DNA of 64,000 bases, from NCBI GenBank assembly GCA_025403435.1, contig CM046345.1, positions 15,294,160 to 15,358,159 of the forward strand, given 5' to 3'. This stretch comes from Artocarpus heterophyllus (lineage: Eukaryota; Streptophyta; Magnoliopsida; Rosales; Moraceae). The notes beneath the pieces were generated by a model that searched no databases, had not been told where the DNA came from, and saw nothing but the letters and a program-made list of their open reading frames with translations. The translations under genes and the position numbers were made by a program. The stretch's first letter is position 1. Each line of letters starts with the position of its first letter. Below, piece after piece: positions 11,040-22,096 of the stretch.

Positions 11040-12180
11040 TTTGATAATGAAACTTCATTCCAAACAAGAAAAGGAAAGTACATACAAAGTTACATCGGCC
11101 ATACTATAAGCATCATCAATTTTGGATGCATCATCAATTTTGGATACTGACTGGATCCACCAATAAATATCAGATAAAGCATAGGGGCAAAAACAGACAT
11201 CGATATCAAAGAGGAAGAACCCGATTGACACCCAAATTCGAGCACATTACTAGCTCATAACAAAAGACCACTATCCACCAATAAATATCAGATAAAGCAT
11301 AGGGGCAAAAACAGACATCGATATCAAAGAGGAAGAACCCGATTGACACCCAAATTCGAGCACATTACTAGCTCATAACAAAAGACCACTACAGTTGTTG
11401 GACAAGACCAATCAACTGAGATGAACATAGCTTTAGTTAAGGCGCATATAACCCGGCACAGATTTAAATCTAGCAGCTAAAAACTCCACATAACGCTGCT
11501 ACTCAACAGGTGTAAGATACAAACCAATATCAGAGTTGGGGAGACCGACTCCTTTATTACAATTGGACCATTACTACAACATAGAGAAACTGGTTTTATT
11601 TTACAAACAAAAGACCTACAAAGAAGATGAAGGCAGCCAACCGTCAAAGAACTGGCATTTGAGCCTGTCGTCGAAGGGTTGCTTTCAGCCGTTATCACCC
11701 AAAGCCTCCCGCCGGTGGAGCCAGTGGTCAACTCTCCTCCTAGACTGACAAGCGCCTCCCCCAAGCCTCCACCAAGGTAAACGTCTATCCTTTCCTCCCA
11801 GCAATGTCGTTTTCCTCTCGAGTGTCGGGCTTCCTCCTTCCTTCCATGTAGGCCATGGAGAATCCACGGATCTTGCAGCCCCCTCTCCTTCTTGCCCTCA
11901 ATCTACTTCCCCCGTCAACCATTCCAACCACCTTGAGTCGGCACCTCCCCTTAGTTCTCCCTTCACCCACCTCCAGCCAAGCACCTTCTACGAGTCTCCA
12001 ACTACTTGTCTCACCTCCATCTTCTAACTGGAAAGAAAACTTCCACCCCTTCTCAAGGGCCAGAAGTCTGGTAGCCACCCCAAAGGTAGCACTGAACCAT
12101 TAGCCCAGGGAAGAGAGGGGGGCGGCAGCACAAAACTGAGAGAAAGAACCCTTTCTTAGAGAGAGAGAGAGAGAGAACGA
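11040..12180. repeat. Unclassified repeat-derived unit, related to 19.4-19.9 kb
   Basis: The stretch starts with (TTTTA)n and a GAAACTTCATTCCAAACAAG segment and becomes C-rich in its second half. About 11545-11620 (TTATTAC, then GGACCATTACTACAACATAGAGAAAC, interrupted) parallels 19455-19545 in content and order. The C-rich half gives several overlapping open frames on both strands but none has recognisable domains. It may be a decayed retroposon or a transposon that captured gene sequence; I cannot decide. Confidence 0.4.
11155..11390. repeat. Perfect 118-bp tandem duplication
   Basis: 11155-11272 and 11273-11390 are identical by eye over the full 118 bp, starting ATCCACCAATAAATATC. An older 18-bp direct repeat (CATCATCAATTTTGGAT) lies just before it, at about 11111-11145. 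Confidence 0.95.
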
Positions 12181-14190
12181 AGAAAAATACAAAAATTTTA
12201 TTTTCAAGTTAAGCTATAGGCTATAAAGGATAAGTTTTTCAATCAATGTTTGATTACAAATTTGGCTTAATAAAAAATGTAAATTCCTCAAGCAAAGAAT
12301 CAAAATGAAGTTGTCCTAAAGCGGTTCCAACCACATAGTTTTGTAATTAATATAAAGTCATCACATGTTGAAGTATAAAGTAAAAATTTGCTACAATGTA
12401 AAGCTTTTATATAATACAGTACACAGGTTCAACCACACAATTTTAACTATTCTCCTAAGCACGTTAATATATATATATATTTGATATATTCAAAATAAAA
12501 GCTATAAAATAATAAATATGACTTTAATATTTAGCATTTTAAAGAACATTATTACATTAAAATATTTTGTTGTTCTTTTTTTCTTTGAATTCTGCTTTTT
12601 TTTTTTTTTTTTGCTTTTTAACTTTGTATTTGACATTTTTAGCTTAAATCAAAACTTTTAATTATTATAATATTACAACATCAAACAAAAGAATGCTACT
12701 ATATGTAATAATATTTTTAAACCGATTTTCACGTTGTGAAATGTTGGCGTCATGTATGGCATAATAATTGCATGTATGCTGTATAAATGAGTGGCCCCTT
12801 TATTATCTTCTCGGGGGCTCCAAATTAGTAAGCGCTCACAGGGTCTTTTTCATTTACCATGCATTACTCCTTACTTGCCCAACCAAGAAAAGGGAACAAA
12901 TTTGGGGGAATCAAGACACATTAAGGCACTAGATCTGAACAAAACTACTCATATTTAAACTCCATATCCCAATTAATTTTCCTTTCAATGTTGACTGATC
13001 TCTACCACTAGCATTTCAACAAAATTATTTGGGTTTTACCCAAAAAAAAAAAAAGGTAAGGTTTAATCATATTACCTAGTAAGTTCTAAGCATGACATTT
13101 TCTTCCTTAAAAAAGAGAAAATAAAAACCTAATAATAATACTTGAACCTATTAATAGCAGTTTCCTAGAATTTACATGTAGCAAATTTTTTCTTTTTACT
13201 TTAGTATATGAGAACTTTAAACTATTTCTAACTAAAAAGTTGATTAGAATCAACTTTGTCAAACATGCTATTATAACCAAGTCCTTGCTTTTTTCGGACC
13301 CATTTTTCTCACTTAGGAATCTTACTAATAAAGTTTATGCCCATCAAATAATAAGAGAATTATATGCGCAAATTTAATTATTTCTTCAAAAAACAAATTA
13401 ATTAATTTTGATATTAAAAAATTTAATAATTTTGATTAAAAATAAGAGTTACTATGAATTATAAATGTACTCTAATTTTAACTGTATCCCCATTATCTTT
13501 TTTAGATTTTATACGTTGTGCATTCACTAAAACAAATTTCTCGGTTTAATCATGGCATGTCATCAAATTTTCAAAGAAATAATGAGTTTTTCTACGGTAG
13601 AGCTTATAGTTCATGTTTTTTTTTTTTTCTTTTGAAATCGGTAGTTAATGTTTTTAGCGATGAATTTGGTGACGATTACATTAAAATAAAAAAAAAAATG
13701 AGCAAAACAGACTACTTTTGATGTGTTTGACGATTGAATTACATAGCCATATTGATGGTGCATTCTTTTAGGTTTACTCCTGCCCCAAAATATTTTATAT
13801 AATATAAGAAATATCCTCGCCTTTTATGGTAAATACAGTTTAAACTATAAATTGTAGTTTAAGTTAAATTTGTAGTCAACTTAATTTGAGCTACAAACTG
13901 CATAGCCAAATGGCTTATTAAAAAAGAGACGATTTCTTCAATAGGAATGATTATTAGCAATATATGTTTTAAAACTATTAGATATAATTAAAATCATTTT
14001 AAACAAAATTAATAGTTAAAAAATAGATATTTATTGGTTATTATTTTTTTGGTCTTTATAAGAAAAATTACCTAAAAAAGGACTATTTTAGTCCTTTTCT
14101 GAAAATAAAAAAAGAAATAAGTTAGGTTTTTTTTTTTTTTTGTAAATGAAAATTAAAAAAATAGTAATAACCTCAGTAACGGATGTTTCC
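12181..14190. other. Intergenic upstream of the mutase gene, no gene seen
   Basis: AT-rich with poly(T) and poly(A) runs. I see no protein-coding frame with recognisable sequence and no clear transposon ends. Confidence 0.6.
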
Positions 14191-14202
14191 TAGAAAAGCA
14201 CT

Positions 14203-14216
14203 TTGGCACGTGCCAA
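14203..14216. promoter_or_regulatory. G-box palindrome in the mutase promoter
   Basis: TTGGCACGTGCCAA is a perfect 14-bp palindrome with the CACGTG G-box core (14207-14212). It lies about 170 bp upstream of the ATG and probably within 100 bp of the transcription start. G-boxes are bound by plant bZIP and bHLH factors; which factor acts here is not shown. Confidence 0.6.
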
Positions 14217-14295
14217 CAGCGTGAGAGAGAGGGCCTCGCCTTAGTTGTCTGTCCCGTAGAAAAAACTCCTACAAATACAAACGAAAACCGAGTTC

Positions 14296-14383
14296 TTGTT
14301 TCTCACCTTAAAACTCAAATCCCATCTCTCTCTCTCTACCCCTCTGCTTTCTCTCTCTATACACTCTCTCTCTAAGTGCAGCG
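14296..14383 (+). promoter_or_regulatory. Pyrimidine-rich 5' leader of the mutase gene
   Basis: The leader up to the ATG is dominated by (CT)n runs (about 14328-14376), common in leaders of highly expressed plant genes. A weak TATA-like CTACAAATAC lies at about 14269. The ATG context is GCGATGGCG, a good plant start context. The transcription start is inferred only roughly. Confidence 0.45.
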
Positions 14384-16421
14384 ATGGCGGAAGGCAAGGT
14401 CGTTCCGACTCCATTGCTGAAGGACGAGCTCGACATCGTGATCCCGACAATCCGAAACCTGGACTTCCTGGAGATGTGGAGGCCGTACTTCCAGCCGTAC
14501 CACCTGATCATCGTCCAGGACGGCGATCCCTCGAAGACGATCAAAGTCCCCGAGGGCTTCGACTACGAGCTCTACAACCGAAACGACATCAACCGTATTC
14601 TCGGCCCCAAGGCCTCTTGCATTTCCTTCAAGGACTCCGCTTGTCGTTGCTTCGGCTACATGGTCTCCAAGAAGAAGTACATCTTCACCATCGACGACGA
14701 TTGCTTTGTCAGTCTCTCTCTCTTGCTTCTTTCTTTGAATTTGCTTTTTTGGCTTGTTTTGGAGGTGGGTTTTGTGGATCTTGTTGGAATTTGGATTTGT
14801 GAGATTTTATGACCTTTTTCGGTTTTTGGGTTTCTTGGGTTTTCTTTCAAAATTTTCCTGGATCTAGGTTTGATTTTGCGGTGTGTTTTCTTTGCAATGT
14901 TATTTTTGACAATTGAAGCACTTTTACGTTCTGGGTTGTCTTGTATAGTTCTGATCTGTGTTTTCTTTCGTATTTTGAGTATGATTTCTTTACTTTTTGT
15001 TGGTTGTTTTTGGTTGTTATGAATTAGGAAAGCTATGATGGGGAAAAAGGTTATTTTTGTCCATGGAAGCATTAAATTTTTGAGATCCGAACTTTTTAGG
15101 GTCTTTATTTTCTTGATTTGTTTTATATGGTTAATTTGCGTGATTCCTAAGCATCAAATTAAGCCAATTGTTATACTGTTGACCACATTCGTAGATCTTC
15201 AAGTTTAAGCCAAAAAGAGTTGACTTCTTGTTTGGACAATCAACAACTAAAAGTGGGTTTTTTAGATCTCGTTTCATACCATTAGTGAGATCTCGTAATC
15301 TTGTCATTGATTTGTTTGTCATTCCAAATTCTTACCAAATTCTTGTACATTGTCGTCTATATAAAAATTAGGATTCATGGAATTCATTTTGAATTGCAGG
15401 TTGCGAAAGACCCTTCTGGCAAAGAGATCAATGCTCTTGAGCAGCACATCAAGAACATTTTGAGTCCATCTACTCCATTTTTCTTCAACACACTCTACGA
15501 TCCATACCGTGACGGTGCAGATTTCGTCCGTGGCTACCCGTTCAGTCTCAGGGAAGGTGTCCCCACTGCTGTTTCTCACGGCCTCTGGCTTAACATCCCT
15601 GACTATGATGCTCCCACCCAGCTTGTTAAGCCACTCGAGAGAAACACGAGGTACATCTACGCTTTCTTCATAAAAACGTGACGATTTGCATATTCAATGA
15701 ATCCACTGATTGTATTTGCGCCTGTGTGTGTTAGGTTTGTGGATGCTGTCATGACTATTCCTAAGGGAACTCTCTTCCCCATGTGCGGGATGAACTTGAC
15801 ATTCAACCGCGAGTTGATCGGCCCTGCAATGTACTTTGGACTCATGGGTGATGGCCAGCCAATTGGTCGATATGACGACATGTGGGCTGGCTGGTGCACC
15901 AAGGTATCTCTCATTTTACCATATTTGATGCCTCCTTTATGTTCGTCTACCACGATATTTGCTATGGGCTTGATCCCATTTGAGAGCAATATTTGATCTT
16001 GTTTTTGGCTTCACTGCCTAATTTCTTAATTTTAGGTGGCTCATGTTACTTTGTTTTCATTGTATAGGTTATCTGTGACCACTTGGGGTATGGAGTGAAG
16101 ACCGGATTGCCCTACATCTGGCACAGCAAGGCAAGCAACCCGTTTGTCAACCTCAAGAAGGAGTACAAAGGAATCTACTGGCAAGAGGAGCTGATCCCCT
16201 TCTTCCAGCAAGTTACACTTCCAAAGGAATGCAACACTGTTCAGAAGTGCTACATTGAGCTCTCCAAGCAAGTGAAGGCAAAACTCGGCAAGGTCGATGA
16301 GTACTTCAACAAGTTAGCGGATGCTATGGTCACATGGATTGAGGCCTGGGAGGAGCTTAACCCACCTGCAGGGAAATCTGCTGAGCCGACCGCTGCCAAC
16401 GGTCCCACACCCAAAAAATAG
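14384..16421 (+). CDS. RGP: UDP-arabinopyranose mutase / reversibly glycosylated polypeptide
   Basis: Coding exons are 14384-14707, 15400-15650, 15735-15903 and 16068-16421 (stop TAG), with introns of 692, 84 and 164 bp. All have GT-AG borders in phases 0, 2 and 0, giving 365 aa, the usual family length. The family (GT75) interconverts UDP-arabinopyranose and UDP-arabinofuranose on the cytosolic face of the Golgi for cell-wall arabinan and glycoprotein synthesis. Visible marks are the N-terminal [15 protein letters not shown], the acidic DDD motif at residues 104-106 (FTIDDDCF), the FSLREG segment whose Arg159 corresponds by position to the reported glycosylated arginine, and the conserved [20 protein letters not shown] and DDMWAGWC blocks. 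There is no signal peptide or membrane span, as expected. The tail is short and low-complexity, ending PTPKK. It looks intact and functional. The exact RGP paralogue number is not decided. Confidence 0.96.
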
Positions 16422-16598
16422 ATGTTTTTGTGATTGACTTGAGCCTTTGACTATCTTTAGTGAGGCTTATTTCTTCGGCATACCCTTGATCTATGTTCTC
16501 CCCAAAGCACTTTGCTTTGGAGGTCGGAGTACTATTCATTTGGCAGGTTGGTGGGGTCATTTTTATCATATTAATCTTTAGTTCTTCGAGTTTAGAAC

Positions 16599-16604
16599 AA
16601 TAAA
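16599..16604 (+). terminator. Poly(A) signal of the mutase gene
   Basis: AATAAA lies about 178 bp after the stop codon, followed by AT-rich sequence, a typical plant 3' UTR length. Confidence 0.55.
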
Positions 16605-17631
16605 CAAATATATGAGTTTTGTATTTCCTATAGGTACGAGTTTTAGCTATTTATTTTCCCCTTTTTTTCGTATTGAACAATGGAAGATTACTATGGTTTT
16701 CGGAAATTTCAGGGAAGATTTTATTGGTTATATCATGGCTCTGTCTTTTGTCTGTTTTGTGGTCATTTATAAATTCCCTTTGTTCTAAAAGATTGGACTT
16801 GAATTGGCCGAAACCTAACTCAATGCAGAGTCAAAGATAAGATACAAAATTGTTTGGTTACCAGAGCACCAATTTGGCGTTTTAGTGATTGACTTTTCTA
16901 AGTGTGAAGCTCCCAAACGCGGCTATGATTAATGTCGTTTGGAAACTGCAATTCTAAGTCTGTTTTGGTCTAATTTCATATGTTGAAAAGTTAGGTCTTG
17001 CGTCAAATATGAATCTTGCGTGTAGAAACTCTGCTTCAGGGTGCCTAAAGCCCTAATATGTTGGAATGATTTCTTATAGAAAAAGTCTCTTTGGCCCGAA
17101 CAGGCCACAAAGGCCCGGGCCCCACCACTATGGGACCCATGTGGCTCCTACAGTAGTGGGTGGGGCGTGGACCTGTAAGAGGCTCGGGCCATATAGTGCT
17201 CCTCTTTCTTGTATAATACCATTCAAACTCAAATGGCAAATTTTATTGTCTTTTTGCTATATTGGTCCCAAATCTAACATCTTTGTTGCAGTTCGGTCCC
17301 TATGTGTTCTTTTTTTTTTTTTTGGGCTTTTAAGTTCTTAGCGGTACAACCGCCCTTTTCTCACTTTTGTTCAACTTTTTCCTCCAGTCAGCACATAATT
17401 TGCTGTTTGTTGCACAGGGACCCTCAACAAGGGTTATTCTCTTCAAAACAAAAGCTTATTGCACTCATGGTCCCTAGCTCTTTACTTGTCTTTCAAATTA
17501 TTCCTCAACTATTTTTCTCTTAGCTTTTTACATCTTCAGCATGGGCACAACTTGTCCTTGTCCCTGCTATCCAACCACCTCAACAGTTTAAGATACCACC
17601 AATAGATTGCTACAATGATAAGGATACTTTA
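16605..17631. other. Intergenic, no gene seen
   Basis: There is a GC-richer patch at 17095-17195 (GGCCCGGGCCCCACC) with open frames on both strands but no recognisable protein. The rest is AT-rich. Confidence 0.55.
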
Positions 17632-17769
17632 GGCCGTTTGGAACCCAATTTCAACCAATAAATAACGTAAGATTCGCACATGCTTCAATAAATTACTGTA
17701 TTATAAAGCTCTCAGATGCTACAATTTTTAAACTTAAAACTTCATTTTCAATTGCAATTCCAAACAGCC
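17632..17769. mobile_element. MITE with GGCC/TGTTTGGAA inverted ends (138 bp)
   Basis: The left end GGCCGTTTGGAA and the inverse of the right end, GGCTGTTTGGAA, match with one difference. Flanks share TA on both sides, but a full three-base duplication is not intact. The interior is AT-rich and noncoding, as in Tourist-type elements. The next 170 bp (17810-17940) resemble the MITE at 8514 weakly. Confidence 0.6.
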
Positions 17770-18367
17770 TAGAATCTCCTCCCCCTAGGATTTTTACTAA
17801 TTCGAATCTTAGAGCTCTTTTGAAAACATTGGTTTGAACCAAAACATTTTAGTTTAAACCAATTTTACTACAATATTTTCTCTCACTAAATTTGAATTGC
17901 TATAGTGCTTTATGTTCAAACTTTTGATTTAAGCCTATATTTTCAATTGGACTTTTAGTAGTCCCAATATAAAAGGGTATTTGTCCAGTCAATAGATTGT
18001 GTATAGTAGACCAATAGTAGTTTGCATAAAACTGGAACCATCCCTTCAGTAGAATTATGGTAGAGTCTTGTTGTTCTATTGGTATATATACTCTACGATT
18101 TCTTTGTAGATGTTAAGAAAAAGAACAGACTCACACCACTAATTTCCTTTTTTATTAGCCAAAAATAAAAAATTAGATTCCATTTTCCACAACTTTTCAA
18201 ATGCGTGGTCCAACGAAATCTCGTATCTTTTATTGTAGCTAGGGGGTTCACTAGCCTCTTATCGATCAGTTTTTAGACCTTCTAGCATTTTCATTCACTT
18301 GTGGGTTCGGAAGAAGGCAATTTGGGTTGGAGGAAGCCAGCCTAGATCAGTCCCCATCAATGCGGCC

Positions 18368-18548
18368 CTAAGTTGTGGCGGTGGCACAGTGGTTTAAGGG
18401 ATGTCAGCCAATGTTTTCCTATGCTCCCAATACAGGTTTGATTATTTGCCCTACTTATTTGCACCTTGGTTACTACTAGTATAATAGGGGCTGAGATTGG
18501 GTGCTGGGCCGTATGTTGTGAACACCAGGGACCTTCAAGGTTTTACAT
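18368..18548 (+). mobile_element. Possible tRNA-derived SINE
   Basis: GGTGGCACAGTGGTTTAAGG (about 18378-18397) matches a Pol III A box (TGGCACAGTGG). About 50 bp downstream, AGGTTTGATTATT is a degraded B-box. The order and spacing fit a tRNA-type SINE head. The 3' end and target duplication are not resolved. Confidence 0.4.
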
Positions 18549-18989
18549 GTAGAAACTTGATAGACCCCTTACCATTTCACCTTTGATATTAGTAGATTCT
18601 CATAGTGGCGCTAGTCCGGGAGCGTGAAGGCACCATTGATCTCCTTTTTTTTATTTAGCAAAAACAAATCCCGCCCCATCCATGATTTAGATTTTTTTAA
18701 CCCCATGCTTTGTTTATTTTTTCCCACCCCGACCCTCTTAACAGGCAAGTAATGACTAGTGAATAAGTAGAAACGTTGGGATATAACTGGCAAGCAAAAA
18801 AAAAAGAGGGTCGAGGACCAACAAAACTTTTGATTAAATTCTAGGGGGATGCTCGTGCAATACACATGAGGACTTAATCGCGAAGTTGGATGAAAAGAAG
18901 TAAACAAGTTGAATAAGCTTCAAAATAGTAACCATATCAATATAAAATGGAGGACGTCTTAAAGTTTAGATGCGAGTCATACCACTTTT

Positions 18990-19927
18990 TTTTTAAAGGG
19001 GAAACTCATTGCTAACAATTACATTAAGTGATACAATTTGAAGCAACTAATGAAAGACCCAACAATGCATAAGAGTAAGCCACAAAATAAGATTGTATCC
19101 ATCAGTAAATTCTGTGACGCTCACAAGGGTGAGACGCATACCTAAGGCTGGATATCGTGGATTCACTTTGGCACATAAAGGACGAGCATATATTGAGCTC
19201 TTTTGAAATGGTCCTTATGATAAGCAAAATCAGCCAACCGATTGAAGGCCAGCAAACTGTGGTACTTTGACCATCAACAAACCCTCTTCTAGTTGATGGA
19301 TCTTTTCGATCTATCAGGAGACCACACCCCATAGGCAACAGGACCATTATTTACTTCTCCTAGAGGTTCCTCTAGGGTCAAAACCATCTGTCACGAACCA
19401 ACTCAGACTGGATTATACAAACGCTTATAGGTAGAGAAACCTACCTCCATTATTACTACAATAAAGCATACTAATAGTATAGAGAAACAACTCTTAACTG
19501 ATGAAAAAATCACTGGCCTTATTCTACAAAGACCAACATTAAACAACCAAATTAAAACCCATCAAAATAGGTGAGAACTCATTAGTAGTGCCTACCACCA
19601 TAGATGGAACATCATCCACCGCTGGTGGCCGATGCCTCCCGTTGGTGACACTCAGAGCATCCTCTTGCCTAGGTTGGTCGGCATGCCTCCACCATGCCAA
19701 AAGTCCCCCTTGGACAATACCTCCCCCACCGTAGCGATGACTCCTCCCTAACCCCCTGGCCCGAGCCAGCCTGCCCTCCTCTTCCGCGCATGCCATGGGA
19801 AGACCACAGGAGTCATAGAGCGACCATCCCATGTCCCGACAGCCATGGCCCTCGACTTTACCGACCTTGGCGTTGTCCCATTGGCTTAGATCTCTACCAT
19901 CCTTCTCTTTTTCCATCTCCAACCAAA
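18990..19927. repeat. Unclassified repeat-derived sequence, split by a solo LTR
   Basis: AT-rich, then C-rich sequence with open frames on both strands (for example 19539-19922 minus, 19694-20095 plus) but no recognisable domain. It parallels the unit at 11.0-12.2 kb. The C-rich sequence appears to continue at 22102-22320 on the other side of the solo LTR, so the LTR inserted into an older repeat. Confidence 0.4.
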
Positions 19928-19932
19928 CACCC

Positions 19933-22096
19933 TGTCACGCCTCGGGACTTCGGAGATGACATGACGGGTTATTTAAAATTAATTAAGCAAATTTTAATTA
20001 AAATTTACCAATTTATGAGGCAAGGTAATTATTATAAACATGATAAACTTATATTTTCTAAAATATTTCTCAAAATAATTAAATGGATAAGATAAAAATA
20101 AAATAAGACAATGAAAGAGGAGGAACACGAGTTGGGTCCACCAGGCCCACATCTTGTGTACATACATAATAGTGATAATAATTAAAATTACAACTATAGT
20201 CTAAAGTAAAAAGAAAATTAAAATACTACATGCCTTAATTAATTTGTACAGATAACCTATTCAAATCTTCTACTACTCTCGAGTCCTATCGGTAGCCTTC
20301 CAATCGGTCCTAAGCTATATTCCACCTAGGGAAAGTTTAAAAACAAATAAAATATGAGCAAAAGGCTCAGTAGTACTAGGTTAGAACATCATTTGATTTA
20401 AATGTGAAATTTATGAATTCGGAAAAATATTTAGAAAACAGAATTAAATAAACAATCAAATAAACTCAATTAAATCATTATTACCAAAACAGTTCATTAT
20501 TCATCAAGAAAGGATATTTTTATCTTTTTGTGGGAAAACCATAGATATTACCATTGTAGTAGCCCAGTTGGGTTTCGGGACCTACCTCCAAGGTCGTACT
20601 CTACATGACCTGATATCTGATCATGGCATTATGCCCATTTATGCATTTATATAGTTATTTAAATCTCATTTTACCAAGTATCATCATTTACATTTATGCG
20701 GTTCATTATACGGTTCATTATGAATATTGATTCATTCAACAGTTTATGAAAACAACAGTTGAATTCCATTCCAAATATTTGTTGAAAATATTTTTGAAAA
20801 AGTATATTTTGAAGCCAACGTCGTTTTGAAAACTTGGCTACCAAGGAAGGGGTAGTAGTCTTACCTCAATATTCGACACCGCAACTCAGCAACGTAGTAC
20901 TGCTCCGCTATATGTTAGCTCCACGGAACCACAAACAACCTTAAATATAAACTAAGTTTGTCAATATTTAGCTTAGGATATTCTACACTACTAACCTATT
21001 TCATAGTGTCCTAGTGTGCCATTTATATCCTTAAAATCATACTATAAAGTTAAAATCTCAATATAGGTTTAAAATAGTAAGAACAGGTGAAAAACGACAG
21101 ATTTTTGTGAAGCCCAGTCGGCCTGTCGGATTCCCTGGTCTGGCCTGCCGACCATCTGGGTTCGGCTTGCCGAACCTGCTATGAGTCCCGTCTGCCGATT
21201 ATATGAATCCGACCTGCCAAACTTATGAATCCGCCCTGTTGAACTTAAAAAATCTAGAAACTTCCAGATTCGAGCTTCGGCCTCCCTGAGCTCAAATCTT
21301 CATTTCCAACCTATTTTCTCAATTCTCAAGCACACAAAACATTCGTATATGATAGGAAAATATAGTAGAACACCTTTAAACTAATTTAAACAAGATTTGC
21401 ATAGAAAATTTTAAAGAAATCCGAAAAGGAGAAAAATGGAGGAAAATATAAAAACTTAATTTAAATCCATGTTTTATCAAACTAAGCTTAGATTCTAGAT
21501 GATTTGAGTTCTACTAACTTAGATTAAGGGTTTCCTAAGCTTAAATGAGTTCGGATAACAACCTTTTAAAGAAATGGAAAGTTTAGAGAAAACGTTTGAA
21601 ATTTGAAAATAATTCAAACTAACGTCGAGTTTAAATCTTGAAACCGAGTTTGTGGATGCTCAATCATGTTTCCAAGCCTCCAATCCAGCTGAAGAGTAAG
21701 ACTTGAGCTCAAAATTTTGAATCAAAAAGGGACAGGAGAGAGGGGCAGCGAGTGAGAGGGAGAGAAAGAGAGAGAAAGACAGCTAAGAGAGAGAACGAGA
21801 GTGAATGAAAGAGAGAGGGAGAGAGGAGAAATAAATAGAGGGAGGGAGAGGTGGCTTTCAGAGGAAAACCACGTGTTGCCCATAGCTTTGCAAAAAGAGA
21901 CATAGTTGGCATTTGACAAATTGTTTTGTTTCAAAATTCAAAATAACAATTAACAAATAAAAATAATTAAGAGTGATTAATAATATTAATTTAGAAATAT
22001 CACAAAATAGTCAGATTAAGTTTCAAAATACATCATGACACACTAATTCACTATTTTTATACACTAATAACACTTAATTAATTTCAGGGCGTTACA
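19933..22096 (-). mobile_element. Solo LTR of a Ty3/gypsy element (2164 bp)
   Basis: The LTR begins TGTCACGCC and ends GGGCGTTACA, and is flanked by the 5-bp duplication CACCC on both sides (19928-19932 and 22097-22101). No internal region is present, so it is a product of LTR-LTR recombination. Its layout matches the LTRs at 36.1 and 43.0 kb: the GCTCAGTAG-type motif about 430 bp in, TAGTAGCCCAGTTGGGTTTCGGGACC, TGTTAGCTCCACGGAACCAC, the palindromic cluster about 1.2 kb in, and a GA-rich tract about 1.8 kb in. That makes it a diverged relative of that family; orientation is inferred from this match. Confidence 0.9.
21115..21246. repeat. Degraded palindromic cluster in the solo LTR
   Basis: About seven decayed copies of TTCGGCCTGCCGAA occur, for example GTCGGCCTGTCGGA, TCTGGCCTGCCGAC and TTCGGCTTGCCGAA. 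Most changes are C-to-T or G-to-A, as expected of methylated CpG decay. Confidence 0.8.

Noticed and set aside
11477..12103. Several overlapping frames on both strands in C-rich DNA
   Set aside because: Low-complexity composition keeps all frames open; none has a domain or sensible start.
14296..14802. 168-codon plus-strand frame overlapping mutase exon 1
   Set aside because: Out-of-frame shadow of the GC-rich exon 1; the real frame starts at 14384 and splices at 14707.
19539..20095. 127- and 133-codon frames on opposite strands
   Set aside because: Composition-driven; the plus-strand frame even runs into the solo LTR.
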